Source: Archegozetes longisetosus (Eukaryota > Arthropoda > Arachnida > Sarcoptiformes > Trhypochthoniidae). From it: a stretch of DNA of 64,000 nucleotides. The notes below the pieces were generated by a model. That model saw only the letters and a list, made by a program, of their open reading frames with translations, was not told the DNA's origin and ran no database searches. A program made the translations under genes and the position numbers. Shown in pieces: positions 1 to 11,830 of this stretch; position 1 is the first letter of the stretch, and each line of letters opens with the position of its first letter. Location of the stretch: positions 8,090,238 through 8,154,237 of the forward strand of contig JAEMBT020000008.1 in assembly GCA_018873245.2 (NCBI GenBank). Direction: 5' to 3'.

Positions 1-2090
1 ATATCAAACGGTTCGGTTTAAGAAAGGAACTCCTAGAGATATATATAAAATTATGGTTAAAAGGAGAAAATTATTCAAAAGGTTTAGCAAATGTTCTGAT
101 ATTTCATTATATAATCGTTACAGAATTATTCATAATGAAATCGGCCATTAACTTGGTTTAGTAAAGGCTAAACGATTGCAACAGATCATTGATAAATCTT
201 ATAATTTTAAGGAGTTCTATGGTCATATTCGCCAGTTATATCACAGTTCAAAAATAAATACTTTTGTAAATGATAAGAATGAGGTTTTACAGGACGACGA
301 GCAAATTAGTAATAAGTTTTCTAAAACATTTTTGTTAAAATACAATGATAAGAATAAGATAAATTATATAGATTATTACTATAATTATAGTTATATCTTG
401 AATGAACCGAGATTTATGATTACTGATGTGCTGCGGGAAATCTTAAAGTTAAATGTCAATAAATCCGATGGGCCTTTAGGAATCCCAACAAAAATTATTA
501 AAAAATGTGCTCCTTTGCAAAACTATTATACAATTTTTTAAATCTAATCGTTAACTGTGGCATCATTCCTGAGTCAATGAAAAATTTTTCAGTAACTCCT
601 GTGCCTAAAGCCAATAAACCAAAAAATAAATTTTCATCTTATAGAGGAATTTCAGTTCAAAACAAATTTCTAACTATATTTGAATCATTAATGCTCAACA
701 ATTTAAAGGCACATATAAACTATAATAAACTTATTCCTGAAACACAATATGGGTTTAGATCAGGGTATAGTGCTGAGACACAACTTATTGATTTAATAAT
801 AGGAGTTACTGATTCGTTTAATGATAAGTCAGTTAAATGTGTTGATATTATATTTTTGGATTACTCTGATGCTTTTGATACAGTATGCCACAGCATACTT
901 TTAAATAAATTATATAATTTTAAAGTTAGAGGAAATTTTTAAAAATTAATGGAAAGTCTTTTTGAAATAAAAGCAATTTGTAAAGTTTAATAATTGCAAA
1001 TCTAAGATTGATAAAGTTGAGAGTGGTGTACCCCAAAGAGGTAAATCCAGTCCCATAATGTACAATCTGTATGTATCTGATATGCAATATGTTATTAATT
1101 ATTCGAAATTATACTCATTTGCCGATGACACTGTCTTAGTTAAAGATATTTATGATGATGATGATTTAATAATGTTACAAAATGACTTAAATTGTCTATA
1201 TTTCTGGTCAGAGGCAATCATCTAAAATTAAACCCTTTAAAATCTACTCATATGACAATCTCTTTGAAAAAGATTCATCGTCTAATGTATATACAATTAA
1301 TAATGTTCCTATTGTTACTCAAAATAACCACAAACATTTAGGCATAATATTAGATAATAAATTATGTTTTAATTTACAAGTGAGCAATATTGTAAAGAAG
1401 TGTATGCAAAAGTGGTATGTATTAAGAAGAATGTGATAGTGTAAATGGTAAAATATTGCTAACATTATACAAAACGTACATTTGCCTTTAGTTGAATATT
1501 GTAATTCTATATCTCCATTAACGATAACCCAAAATGAAAAAATAGAGATGATACAGAGAAAAATAACTAAATATATATGCTTTAAATTGAATAAAAATCA
1601 TTTGGGTTATAGTGATAGGTTAAAAGATATTACATTTAAAACCTCTGGAGATCAGAAGAAATTTAAAAATTTTGTCAATTGTATTTAATTTTAAGGGTAA
1701 TAAGCTTTCTGTAAATGTTATTATAAATTTTACAACTCCAGAAACGGTATATTGATAGAAAAATTATATTCCCGTATATATTTTTGTGATAAAAATTTCA
1801 TAGGCCATTCAATTGAATTATTTAACTCATTACATAAAGAAATTAGAAATGAGGAAAAGTATAATGTTTTTATGGGAAAATCTGAAACCTACTTTAATAC
1901 ATTGTTATTTCCATAGATACTAATTCTTTATTTAATTTTATATTTACTAATTTTGTACCTTATTTTGTATTCTTGATTATAACATGTAATATTTGCCATT
2001 ATTTTTAATATTAGGGATGCACCATGTGATGCATTTCCATGCATTTGCAAAATAAATATTATTATTATTATTATTATTAAATTTCGGATT
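1..2090 (+). mobile_element. Non-LTR retrotransposon (Jockey/CR1-type LINE), 3' half, left palindrome arm
   Basis: The 3' half of a LINE that enters from beyond the window start. Broken reading frames encode reverse transcriptase: a finger/palm block with YGFRSGYSAET and LDYSDAFDTV, then GVPQRGKSSP and the catalytic FADDTVLV near 1120, then LGIILDNKLCF near 1340. A stop (TAA) follows NEIGH near 148, a frameshift lies near 505-540, and another stop follows ESLFE near 966. The element ends in an (ATT)n tail at about 2070-2090. Known of the family: such elements copy themselves by target-primed reverse transcription; this copy cannot. The left arm is intact through the YSDAFDT motif where the right arm is frameshifted, and damaged just after ESLFE where the right arm is open. 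Confidence 0.9.
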
Positions 2091-2104
2091 TAATTATTTT
2101 CAAG

Positions 2105-2270
2105 GTCATATTTATGACTCAGCGCAAGTCTTCAAACAATTGATTGACATTGCAGCAGCAGTTCAAACAGAAGATGATTTATCCATTTTAAAGGTATTGA
2201 TCGAGAACGTATAGTAGTAATTATTTTAGTGCAGGTACAGGTGGATTACAATCAATTTACGAAAATGTAA
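2105..2270 (+). pseudogene. Two putative terminal exons of an unrecognised gene (left arm)
   Basis: Exon 2105-2193 follows an acceptor (ttattttcaag), reads HIYDSAQVFKQLIDIAAAVQ and on to ILK without a stop, and ends at a GTATTG donor. A 41-bp intron ends in tttagtgcag. Exon 2235-2270 then continues in phase 0 as VQVDYNQFTKM and a stop. Codon use and splice sites look real, but I do not recognise the protein. The same pair sits inverted in the other arm. The LINE upstream would lie in the preceding intron or separate these exons from their gene, so I call it a fragment. Marked pseudogene because no 5' part is visible. Confidence 0.45.
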
Positions 2271-2585
2271 TATCTATGCAGGTGAACGGGTCAAGGCATG
2301 TAAAAATTATTCTGAAAAATATTAAATACATAAATTATGAATAATATTAACCTTAAAATGAACAAATGAACAAATAAGACCTTGAAATGTTAATTTTAAC
2401 ACCAATTTCAAGTTTAACGTTAAGTCATTGTACGAATATTGATATAATTAAGTTACCATGCTTTGATGAAGATACCCTGTTTGTGTAATATTCGGAATTT
2501 TTCATCTTATAATTTATATTTGATACTATCAAAAGTGCTTTTGATCTTTAACTGAGAATTTACGAAATGCTAAAAGGGAAAAATC

Positions 2586-2887
2586 TGTCTGTTGCCAGGA
2601 AAAATACAAGTAAAACAAAATTGTTTTTATTAATTTCTTAATTCATAAGTACACATACTGCTATTCATGGATTATAGGACCCCAAATGTACCATACAGTA
2701 CAAAAAATTTTTTTTGCTCTATTTTTTTAGCTTAAAAATTAAATCCTTTTTTCTTTTCAAAAAAATTAATTGTTTTTATTTAACTAATAATTGTATCCTC
2801 TAAATAAAAGATAATTGGGTAGAACTTTAAACAACTCAAGCAATATATATTTATATCAACATTATAATCAATGAAAGGAAGAAATAA
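2586..2887. other. Palindrome spacer
   Basis: Very AT-rich single-copy sequence with poly-T and poly-A runs between the two arms. No gene or element is recognised in it. Confidence 0.8.
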
Positions 2888-5468
2888 GATTTTTCCCTTT
2901 TAGCATTTCGTAAATTCTCAGTTAAAGATCAAAAGCACTTTTGATAGTATCAAATATAAATTATAAGATGAAAAATTCCGAATATTACACAAACAGGGTA
3001 TCTTCATCAAAGCATGGTAACTTAATTATATCAATATTCGTACAATGACTTAACGTTAAACTTGAAATTGGTGTTAAAATTAACATTTCAAGGTCTTATT
3101 TGTTCATTTGTTCATTTTAAGGTTAATATTATTCATAATTTATGTATTTAATATTTTCAGAATAATTTTTACATGCCTTGACCCGTTCACCTGCATAGAT
3201 ATTACATTTTCGTAAATTGATTGTAATCCACCTGTACCTGCACTAAAATAATTACTACTATACGTTCTCGATCAATACCTTTAAAATGGATAAATCATCT
3301 TCTGTTTGAACTGCTGCTGCAATGTCAATCAATTGTTTGAAGACTTGCGCTGAGTCATAAATATGACCTTGAAAATAATTAAATCCGAAATTTAATAATA
3401 ATAATAATAATAATATTTATTTTGCAAATGCATGGAAATGCATCACATGGTGCATCCTAATATTAAAAATAATGGCAAATATTACATGTTATAATCAAGA
3501 ATACAAAATAAGGTACAAAATTAGTAAATATAAAATTAAATAAAGAATTAGTATCTATGGAAATAACAATGTATTAAAGTAGGTTTCAGATTTTCCCATA
3601 AAAACATTATACTTTTCCTCATTTCTAATTTCTTTATGTAATGAGTTAAATAATTCAATTGAATAGCCTATGAAATTTTTATCACAAAAATATATACAGG
3701 AATATAATTTTTCTATCAATATACCGTTTCTGGAGTTGTAAAATTTATAATAACATTTACAGAAAGCTTATTACCCTTAAAATTAAATACAATTGACAAA
3801 ATTTTTAAATTTCTTCTGATCTCAGAGGTTTTAAATGTAATATCTTTAACCTATCACTATAACCCAAATGATTTTTATTCAATTTAAAGCATATATATTT
3901 AGTTATTTTCTCTGTATCATCTCTATTTTTTCATTTTGGGTTATCGTTAATGGAGATATAGAATTACAATATTCAACTAAAGGCAAAATGTACGTTTTGT
4001 ATAATGTTAGCAATATTTTACCATTTACACTATCACATTCTTCTTAATACATACCACTTTTGCATACACTTCTTTACAATATTGCTCACTTGTAAATTAA
4101 AATAATTTATTATCTAATATTATGCCTAAATGTTTGTGGTTATTTTGAGTAACAATAGGAACATTATTAATTGTATATACATTAGACGATGAATCTTTTT
4201 TCAAAGAGATTGTCATATGAGTAGATTTTAAAGGGTTTAATTTTAGATGATTGCCTCTGACCAGAAATATAGACAATTTAAGTCATTTTGTAACATTATT
4301 AAATCATCATCATCATAAATATCTTTAACTAAGACAGTGTCATCGGCAAATGAGTATAATTTCGAATAATTAATAACATATTGCATATCAGATACATACA
4401 GATTGTACATTATGGGACTGGATTTACCTCTTTGGGGTACACCACTCTCAACTTTATCAATCTTAGATTTGCAATTATTAAACTTTACAAATTGCTTTCT
4501 ATTCTCAAAAAGACTTTCCATTAATTTTTAAAAATTTCCTCTAACTTTAAAATTATATAATTTATTTAAAAGTATGCTGTGGCATACTGTATCAAAAGCA
4601 TCAGAGTAATCAAAAATATAATATCAACACATTTAACTGACTTATCATTAAACGAATCAGTAACTCCTATTATTAAATCAATAAGTTGTGTCTCAGCACT
4701 ATACCCTGATCTAAACCCATATTGTGTTTCAGGAATAAGTTTATTATAGTTTATATGTGCCTTTAAATTGTTGAGCATTAATGATTCAAATATAGTTAGA
4801 AATTTGTTTTGAACTGAAATTCCTCTATAAGATGAAAATTTATTTTTTGGTTTATTGGCTTTAGGCACAGGAGTTACTGAAAAATTTTTCATTGACTCAG
4901 GAATGATGCCACAGTTAACGATTAGATTTAAAAAATTGTATAATAGTTTTGCAAAGGAGCACATTTTTTAATAATTTTTGTTGGGATTCCTAAAGGCCCA
5001 TCGGATTTATTGACATTTAACTTTAAGATTTCCCGCAGCACATCAGTAATCATAAATCTCGGTTCATTCAAGATATAACTATAATTATAGTAATAATCTA
5101 TATAATTTATCTTATTCTTATCATTGTATTTTAACAAAAATGTTTTAGAAAACTTATTACTAATTTGCTCGTCGTCCTGTAAAACCTCATTCTTATCATT
5201 TACAAAAGTATTTATTTTTGAACTGTGATATAACTGGCGAATATGACCATAGAACTCCTTAAAATTATAAGATTTATCAATGATCTGTTGCAATCGTTTA
5301 GCCTTTACTAAACCAAGTTAATGGCCGATTTCATTATGAATAATTCTGTAACGATTATATAATGAAATATCAGAACATTTGCTAAACCTTTTGAATAATT
5401 TTCTCCTTTTAACCATAATTTTATATATATCTCTAGGAGTTCCTTTCTTAAACCGAACCGTTTGATAT
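2888..5468. repeat. Right arm of the giant palindrome
   Basis: Inverted near-copy of 1-2585. Example pairings: 2102-2111 pairs with 3361-3370, and the first bases of the window pair with about 5453-5468. LINE sequence continues beyond 5468 in this arm, as it presumably does to the left of the window in the other. Both arms share old LINE lesions (for example the stop after NEIGH), so the inversion-duplication happened after the LINE had died, or the arms have been homogenised. Confidence 0.95.
3202..3367 (-). pseudogene. Two putative terminal exons, right-arm copy
   Basis: Mirror copy of the exons at 2105-2270, on the minus strand: exons 3367-3279 and 3237-3202 around a 41-bp intron, with the same acceptor, donor and stop. 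The reading frame is kept in both arms, which fits either selection or very recent duplication. The product is not recognised. Confidence 0.4.
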
Positions 5469-6296
5469 TTAAATATTTCAATTATTTTAGTACTTATGGT
5501 ATTAATCATAATTTCATAGACTTTATCAATAGTGTTGTGGTTTAAATTTAATAAATGATCCCAATTAATTAATTCCATTTCTTATGAAAATTCCTCTACA
5601 GATTTGTCATTAGCATCTAAATATTTCTTTGATATATTACTAACATTCAAATTACAATTAATTGTTAATTTTGCATATATTAAGAAATGATCGCATGTAG
5701 TACATATGTTATCCCTAATTTCAAGAAGTGAAACAATGCTTTTATCATTTGTAATAAATAAATCTAAAAGAGAATCTTTACAGTTATACATTATGCTCTG
5801 AGGATACGTTTTGCTTTTAACTAGTTGATATAGTCCATAATTTGAGATAAGCTCATTCAGTATTCTACAATACTTATGATTATAGTTTAACATATTTATG
5901 TTAAAATCCCCTGAACATATGATTATATGAGTATCAAAATATATTTCTAATTTTTTTGAGAATCGTTTCAAATTCCACAATTCCTTTTTCAACATTTAGT
6001 GGTGGAATGTATACTGCAACAATTATTATTTTAGTAGTGTCTATGTGAAGCTTAGCACAATTTACTTCAATAAAGTTTAATCTTATATCTAAGTTTAATT
6101 CTAACGTTTTATAATTATTCTTAAAACCAATGATTGTACCACCACCTATGGTATCTCGATCATTACGAAATAATGAATAATCAGGTGCTAAATAGTTGTC
6201 GGGATAACTGCTGTTTAACCAACTTTCAACACCAATGAATATATCAATTTTTTGACACGACAAATAATTTTGAAAATAGTTAATTTTGTTTCGCAA
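4243..6296 (-). pseudogene. LINE ORF2: endonuclease and reverse transcriptase, broken
   Basis: The endonuclease part shows VESWLNSSYPDNYLAPDY, FRNDRDTIGGGTIIGFKNN, AVYIPP, SGDFNIN and DHFLIY, the usual order for APE-type nucleases that nick the target. RT follows with SYRGISVQNKFLTIFESL, QYGFRSGYSAETQL, GVPQRGKSSP and FADDTV. Lesions: a one-base slip in an A-run near 5950, in-frame TAA at 5582-5584 and at 5318-5320, a slip near 4960, and a lost G just before the YSDAFDT codons near 4610 (present in the other arm). The FADD catalytic motif is kept. The product would have been about 850 or more residues. Confidence 0.88.
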
Positions 6297-6358
6297 ACTC
6301 CGGAAATTTAATGAACATAAATTTAGTAATTTTAATGGTAATGTTTTGAACCCCTTTT

Positions 6359-7126
6359 CTATAAAAAATCATTGTTCCTATGGACATAATTTCTATTATC
6401 ACTAAAATAGTTACTGTAATTACTCACTGGAATATTCATATTCTTGTATGGGAGTGAATTGAAAGATGCGCGCTTCTGATAATTATCGTAACCAAATTTT
6501 GAGGCGATATCTTGATTTTGATTGTAATAATGTTTGTTTTTGATATTGTGAAAATTTGTTGCTCCAAATTGTTGGTAATTATATTGATAATTTTGATGGT
6601 GTTGACTTCTTCGATAATGATTAAAATTGCTATTCAGATTGTAACCAAATTTATGATTTCTCCGGAATTTCTGATGATTTTTATTGTAAAACTTTTGATT
6701 GTCAATTAATGAATTTATTGATTTTTCAATTTTAGACACCGTGTTAAACAAATGCTTAAATTTCTCTTCTTGATTAAGACCCATAAATGTATCTTCTTTA
6801 TTCGAATTTAATTTACAATTAATTTCGTTAGTTTGTGCCAATAACTGAAGATCCGAATCGTTAAGCTTTGAGTTTTGAGTGTTGATAACATCACTTTGAG
6901 ATGTAACTTTTTGAAAATCGGAAATAGTATTTATTTTATCGTAATTTACTTCAATTTTATAGTGTAACGTTCTATTAAGTACATCCTCCACTGACATAAA
7001 AATTTCTCTTATTATTTTGCGCACTTTTCCGTGACTGTATTTACCAATGACATTATTAGAAAATGATGTATAAATATCAGTTAACTCATTGTTAGTATTA
7101 ACAATCATATCATTAGAAAGTGCCAT
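6359..7126 (-). CDS. LINE ORF1 protein, Asn/Gln/His/Tyr-rich
   Basis: Open frame of about 255 codons from the ATG that begins MALSNDMIV, just upstream of ORF2. The N-terminal half is charged, with a possible coiled stretch (EEKFKHLFNTVSKIEKSI). The C-terminal half is extremely rich in N, Q, H, Y and F (for example HHQNYQYNYQQFG) with scattered Arg and Lys. No CCHC zinc knuckle is visible, although many Jockey/CR1 ORF1 proteins have one. Likely role, by position: the RNA-binding chaperone of the retroelement particle. This ORF is still open although ORF2 is broken. Confidence 0.7.
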   Translation of the reverse strand: MALSNDMIVNTNNELTDIYTSFSNNVIGKYSHGKVRKIIREIFMSVEDVLNRTLHYKIEVNYDKINTISDFQKVTSQSDVINTQNSKLNDSDLQLLAQTNEINCKLNSNKEDTFMGLNQEEKFKHLFNTVSKIEKSINSLIDNQKFYNKNHQKFRRNHKFGYNLNSNFNHYRRSQHHQNYQYNYQQFGATNFHNIKNKHYYNQNQDIASKFGYDNYQKRASFNSLPYKNMNIPVSNYSNYFSDNRNYVHRNNDFL

Positions 7127-7144
7127 TCTGAAATACGCCCACAA

Positions 7145-9750
7145 AATGATTAATAATTCAAAAGCGTAAATAAAAAAACCGCTGAAAATTCAATTACTTA
7201 TTAATCACAATCACTTCACTTAATTAATGATTCAGAGATATATCACAACAAACAAAATGAACTAAGAACTAAATTAATTAAATGTAATTATTTAACTAAT
7301 AAGTTAAAGTAACTATATATGATTATGATAACAATGTTTAATTCAGTAATTAGCTGAGAACTTAAAGTAATAATAGAAGGTTGAATAAAAATCTTTTCTC
7401 GTTACTCACACGTATGTCAGAATTATTTACTCTTAATGGGGAGACATCTGATACTCATTCACTAAGTCAATTTTTAGTCGTGGTTATATAAACCTTTAAA
7501 AATTTAAACTTTAATAAAAGCTTTTATTCAAACTCGTATTAGACTGTTATATTAAATATTTATTTGTTATTTAAATTTAAATATTAATACTTTTTATCAA
7601 TAAACTTTCTCAATTCTAAAATCTGAAAGAAAAATTAAAAAAACAAATCTAAACCATTCTCAAAATAATAAATTTGGTAAATTTTGATATTTTTATGGAA
7701 TATTTTTAAAATAGTGTTTCAATTTGGCAAAATTTGTTTCGACTTCCTTAAGGTATTAAGCTAGATTTTCGGAGATTAGACTGCACTTGACTTAATAACT
7801 GGAGATCTACTGAATATTGAGTTTCAAATTCGTTCGTTCGTTATAATTAATATTCTAGTACTCTTCAGGCTTCAAGCAAAATTTTAAGCAATCTCTTCAA
7901 ATTCTCATTGAGTATTCACTATATTCGTAGCTACATTCAAAAGTTTTTCCTTCAGATCCAGTAGAACTGACATCTTTTTAATAAGCGGTGGTAGTTTTCA
8001 TGTTAAACAACCAAAAATTCACTTCGAGTTCACTCGCAATTTAGCTATGCAAGCTTCGGAAGCAGATTTTAATTTTGTTTAAATAACTTTAATTGTATTC
8101 TACCTGGCTTGCGGTTACGTACAATGCTAAAAATAAAATATACATTATTACGACTTAAAACGTTGAATGACAAAATTCTCTAAAATATGAGAGATAATGT
8201 TTATTTTACCTTTTACCTAATTTTTTTAATATTATACTTTTTTAACATAAAACGTTGTTTATTTAGTAGATGTAGACTTAAATTTATAAAGTATTATTGC
8301 AGGGTGTTACTTGTAACAATATCATGCCCCGTACTGTCCAAAAGTTCTTAACTGACATCACTTAATTCACTCTAGTCCGTATTTATATAAAATTTTTGGA
8401 CTGATAGGCAAAATTTGTTATCAGAAGAATGATAATTGTGTACTGATCAAAGTTGATCAGATAGGTTCATGTGGACCATAACTTGTAGAGTGATCACAAA
8501 CTAGGCATGAAATATGACAATCAATTGTAGTCATATGGCCTAACCAAAATAATCTTTTCGTTGGTCAGATCCCAGTAATAAATACTCGAAACGGTGAAAA
8601 TCAAATGAGCTACTTGAAACAAATTACTCGTCAAATCTAACGTTATATTCAATGTTTTAACCTTAAGCACAAAACTATCTCCTGTTTATCAATAATTTCA
8701 ACCATGTCTTTTGTTTGTAGACCTTTCAGAGTCTCGATTATATATTAATATACAAAGCTATTGAATATCTCATTCATTCATAGTTTATTAGATTTACAAT
8801 AATGAATGCAAAAGTGAATCAAATCAAACCTGTCCCACAGATAAATTTGGCAACATATTGAGTAATGTCAATGTGATATTTGTACAAATTTCATCTCTAA
8901 CGACAAGCTGATTGCATATCTCATGATATTTGTGAGCAAGCATACAATAAGTGCCAAGGATTTGAACTTTGAAATTAGCACTTCTTAAAATCTAATTTAC
9001 GAATGAGTCCTTATTTAGGAAGTGGTAATTCATTATCGTGTATAGATATGTCATTTGTACTTATGATCTCTCTGGACATGATTTCACGCGACAAAAATTT
9101 AAATCTTCTAAAAGTACATTAAAAAAGTTATTTCTTAAGAGATTTGATGAGTTTATCAGTCGTTTTTCAACAGATTAATAATATATTTTTGAAAATAGAC
9201 GTTTAGGATAAATTAAACTGAAGTATCAAGTGTCGCACTAATTTTATATTACAAAATTAATTAAATTTGTATATTAAAATTAGTGACAATATCGATCTAA
9301 ACGAAAACTGTTAGAAACCTTGAAACTAGATGTTATCCAACAATTATTGATCAATATCTGTATCTGTTTTGTTTGTAATAGCTTCAATAATAAAATCAAC
9401 GAACAAAAATTATTATGAATATCAAGAAAATACAGTCCCTTCCGAAATTAATGAAACTACCTACAAGGACCTTGTTATAGTGAATACTTAGCTCTGCACA
9501 GCGAAAATCAGAATTTGTTCTGCCTAATCACAGAAAAGTAGACGTTTAAAGCATACTAATGCGTAGGTTCAGAACTATGTAATGATCAATTTCGAAATAT
9601 TTATATTGTATGAATGTCATGTCAAATCATACCAAAAAGAGCGTATAAAAAATGCTTTGCATCACACATTTTGAAGTTATAGTATTTTAAAGTTAGCCTA
9701 GCAATAGAAAAACACATTTATCATATAAAGATACAGGATTTAATCCTCAA
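7145..9750. other. No gene seen; possible LINE 5' UTR then unique sequence
   Basis: About 2.6 kb of AT-rich DNA. The first few hundred bases may be the LINE 5' UTR. I found no long frame with protein character, no RNA gene and no clear repeat. Confidence 0.5.
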
Positions 9751-10205
9751 CCAACACTGTGGGGTAAAATGTTCCTAAATTCTACTTTAAAAATCTCTAT
9801 AAAATCAACCAAATGTAATTGTTTGATGTTTTAGGTGTTCCTCAGTCATTTATCTTACTTTTAATGATAAAAACTCGAAAAATTTAGGCATAACTTTTTT
9901 CCAAAAATTTTTTTCTGACAAAAAAGTCCTTTTGAGATCCCACCTGTAACTACTAAGGACAGGAACTTCCCCTAACATCGCAGTGCTTCGCGTTTCCTCT
10001 CGTCGCTTTACTGCGATGTCATTATCAGCAATACGAGAAGTATTATACCATGGATAACACTTTGATGGATAATTAGTGAGTTAATGATAGGGTAATTAAA
10101 ATTTATAGAAAATGGGGTAACTCTTAATCCAAAAGCATCAGTACTCAATTAGTACTGAAATCGAGTGAGAAAAGTATGGGGTAACATTTTACCCTGAAGT
10201 TAAGT
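9750..10205. mobile_element. MITE family A, copy 1
   Basis: Ends are related inverted repeats: GGGGTAAAATGTT near 9760 and GGGGTAACATTTTACCC near 10180. An inverted copy sits at about 36240-36670. Inside is a GC-rich hairpin, with ATCGCAGT near 9978 and its complement ACTGCGAT near 10010. No coding capacity. Exact ends and target duplication were not fixed. Confidence 0.6.
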
Positions 10206-10373
10206 TGTACTGAAGGGCTAAGGAAAAACTAGCCATTGCTTAAATGTATCTAAATTGATGAAAAAACCCCAAAAACTAAAAGAATGAAGTAATGAATTTT
10301 TACTTTTACTAAATTTTTGAATTTAGTCATCATTTTTCTAATTATGAAAACTTTATAATAAAACACATTATAA

Positions 10374-10937
10374 TCTATATAATAAAATGCTTAGATGCTC
10401 TTTCTGTGCGACCACTTAAAAACTTTTTTGTGGTTATCACAGAAGATTCAGACTGACTTCAATATTCTCAGTCTGATATATGGAGTTTATTAAAGTTTAT
10501 TATACCTAAAAATTTGCTACTGTTCTGTTATTTTATCTTAGAGGATACGCCACTTCACTGAAATATAATAGGATTTATAAAAATAAACAAAACACTGAAT
10601 TGAAAAGCTATTTCCCTATAACTTAAAATCAAAGCACTTATTGCACTTATCGGAACAGTTATTGCATTATAAAATAAAAACAACAACAAAATTTTAATAG
10701 AATTTGAGTTTTTGGCTGTTTTTTACTGTTATAGTGAGAGTTAGTGATAGTGATAGAGATTGACAAATACTCCACAACTAATAGTAAGCAATTATTATTT
10801 TTTAACACTTATTCTAAGTTTAAGAGATATAGAGAGGGTTAGATATATATTTAAAGAACTATTTATTTGTTGAATAAAGTTTTAAATCTTTATTTTTACG
10901 AACTTAATAACGGGCTTTTGCCCGTATTTCTAACTAG
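10374..10937 (+). mobile_element. Non-autonomous Helitron
   Basis: The 5' end reads TCTATATAATAAAATGC directly after a host A. The 3' end has the hairpin ACGGGCTTTTGCCCGT (10910-10925), then 8 bases, then CTAG (10934-10937), then a host T. Helitrons are known to start with TC, end in a hairpin plus CTRR, and insert between A and T without target duplication; all of these are seen. At 564 bp with no Rep/helicase frame, it is non-autonomous. Confidence 0.85.
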
Positions 10938-11560
10938 TAAGTTATAATGAACATAAATTGACTTACAAGGAAGCTGTATTGGTGGAATTCCCTATAGTGA
11001 AGCTAATATTTTAATGACAACATCTTCTAAACATCCGGTGATCAGTATTTTCTATATGCTTTTCTAAGCATGATTTAACATGATATTCATGTCATAAGTA
11101 TTTTCATAATCGGTCATTACATAGTCACGAACTTCTCGTTTAAGATATGAAATGGTGTCTACAAAATCAAATATTTAGAAATGAATCTTTTACTTCAAAA
11201 TTTCACACCTACAAAAGCGTATTCAAAACATGATTTTCGAGTTCTTCTATTAAATTGTGAATATACACGATTATGGACCCACCACATATCTGTTTTGTCA
11301 ACATTTAATTGATGAATAGTTGACAAAGATGTCAGCTTCGGCTTCTTCATTTCTTCAATTTTATATTCTGTAATGCTATTATATATTGATTATTTTGCTT
11401 TAACAAGAATCTTATTTTTGTAAGCTCATGCCTAAAATATAACACTTCGATATTTGAAATTAAAAAAACATTTGCGTCCATCACTTTGTTAAGTGTGACC
11501 ATAATTTATCAAAAACTTTCCGGTTTGATATCTCAAATAGCACAAAAATGTAGTTCGACA
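10938..11560. other. No gene seen
   Basis: AT-rich sequence between the Helitron and the mariner relic. Nothing was recognised in it; it may hold decayed parts of the relic's flank. Confidence 0.45.
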
Positions 11561-11830
11561 TTTCTAATAATCTAATTCTATCCGAATAGCTACAAAATGG
11601 TTTCGCAACTTCAAAACGGATCACCAATCGTTTGACCAGGATGAAATCAAGGATCGTCCTGTTGAGGTCACCACTGGAGAGAACCTTGTCTGCCATTCGG
11701 GAACTCATCAGAGGGACTCGAGGATCACAGTTTGCCACTTGCCAAATGGCAGAAATATTGAAGATATTGGTGATCTATATCAACGAATCATATGTCGTTG
11801 GAAAGGTCTCCTCAAACTGAATACAACGAT
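11560..11830 (+). pseudogene. Relic of a mariner-type transposase, helix-turn-helix region
   Basis: One frame reads WFRNFKTDHQSFDQDEI then KDRPVEVTTGENL; the other frame reads TLSAIRELIRGTRGSQFA then QMAEILKI. Together they follow the order of the mariner DNA-binding region (WF..F, a GRP-like linker, AIRELI, then the second helix-turn-helix). A frameshift separates the two parts. The catalytic D,D,D domain was not found downstream. The match is by eye only. An 85-residue minus-strand frame over the same bases is treated as a shadow. Confidence 0.6.

Larger units (their letters stand above)
1..2585. repeat. Left arm of a giant palindrome (pairs with 2888-5468)
   Basis: This segment is nearly identical to the reverse complement of 2888-5468. 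The spacer is 2586-2887. The arm holds the LINE 3' half and about 490 bp of non-LINE flank, so the palindrome is not just two LINEs inserted tail to tail. The arms differ by scattered substitutions and single-base indels, several of them in homopolymers. The arm touches the window edge, so its true length is unknown. Confidence 0.95.
3395..7144 (-). mobile_element. Non-LTR retrotransposon (Jockey/CR1-type LINE), nearly full length
   Basis: On the minus strand the order is ORF1 (7126-6359), apurinic-type endonuclease (6296-5582), a linker, reverse transcriptase (5293-4243 and remnants to about 3560), a 3' UTR and a trinucleotide tail at 3395-3417. The 5' end is not fixed; LINE 5' UTR may continue to about 7480. 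The two-ORF layout, endonuclease plus RT and simple-repeat tail fit the Jockey/CR1/R1 group; the exact clade needs a tree. Frameshifts and stops mean this copy is dead. Confidence 0.9.

Noticed and set aside
176..541. LINE frame beginning MQQIIDK taken as a gene start
   Set aside because: The first codon is TTG, and the frame is an internal piece of the reverse transcriptase between lesions.
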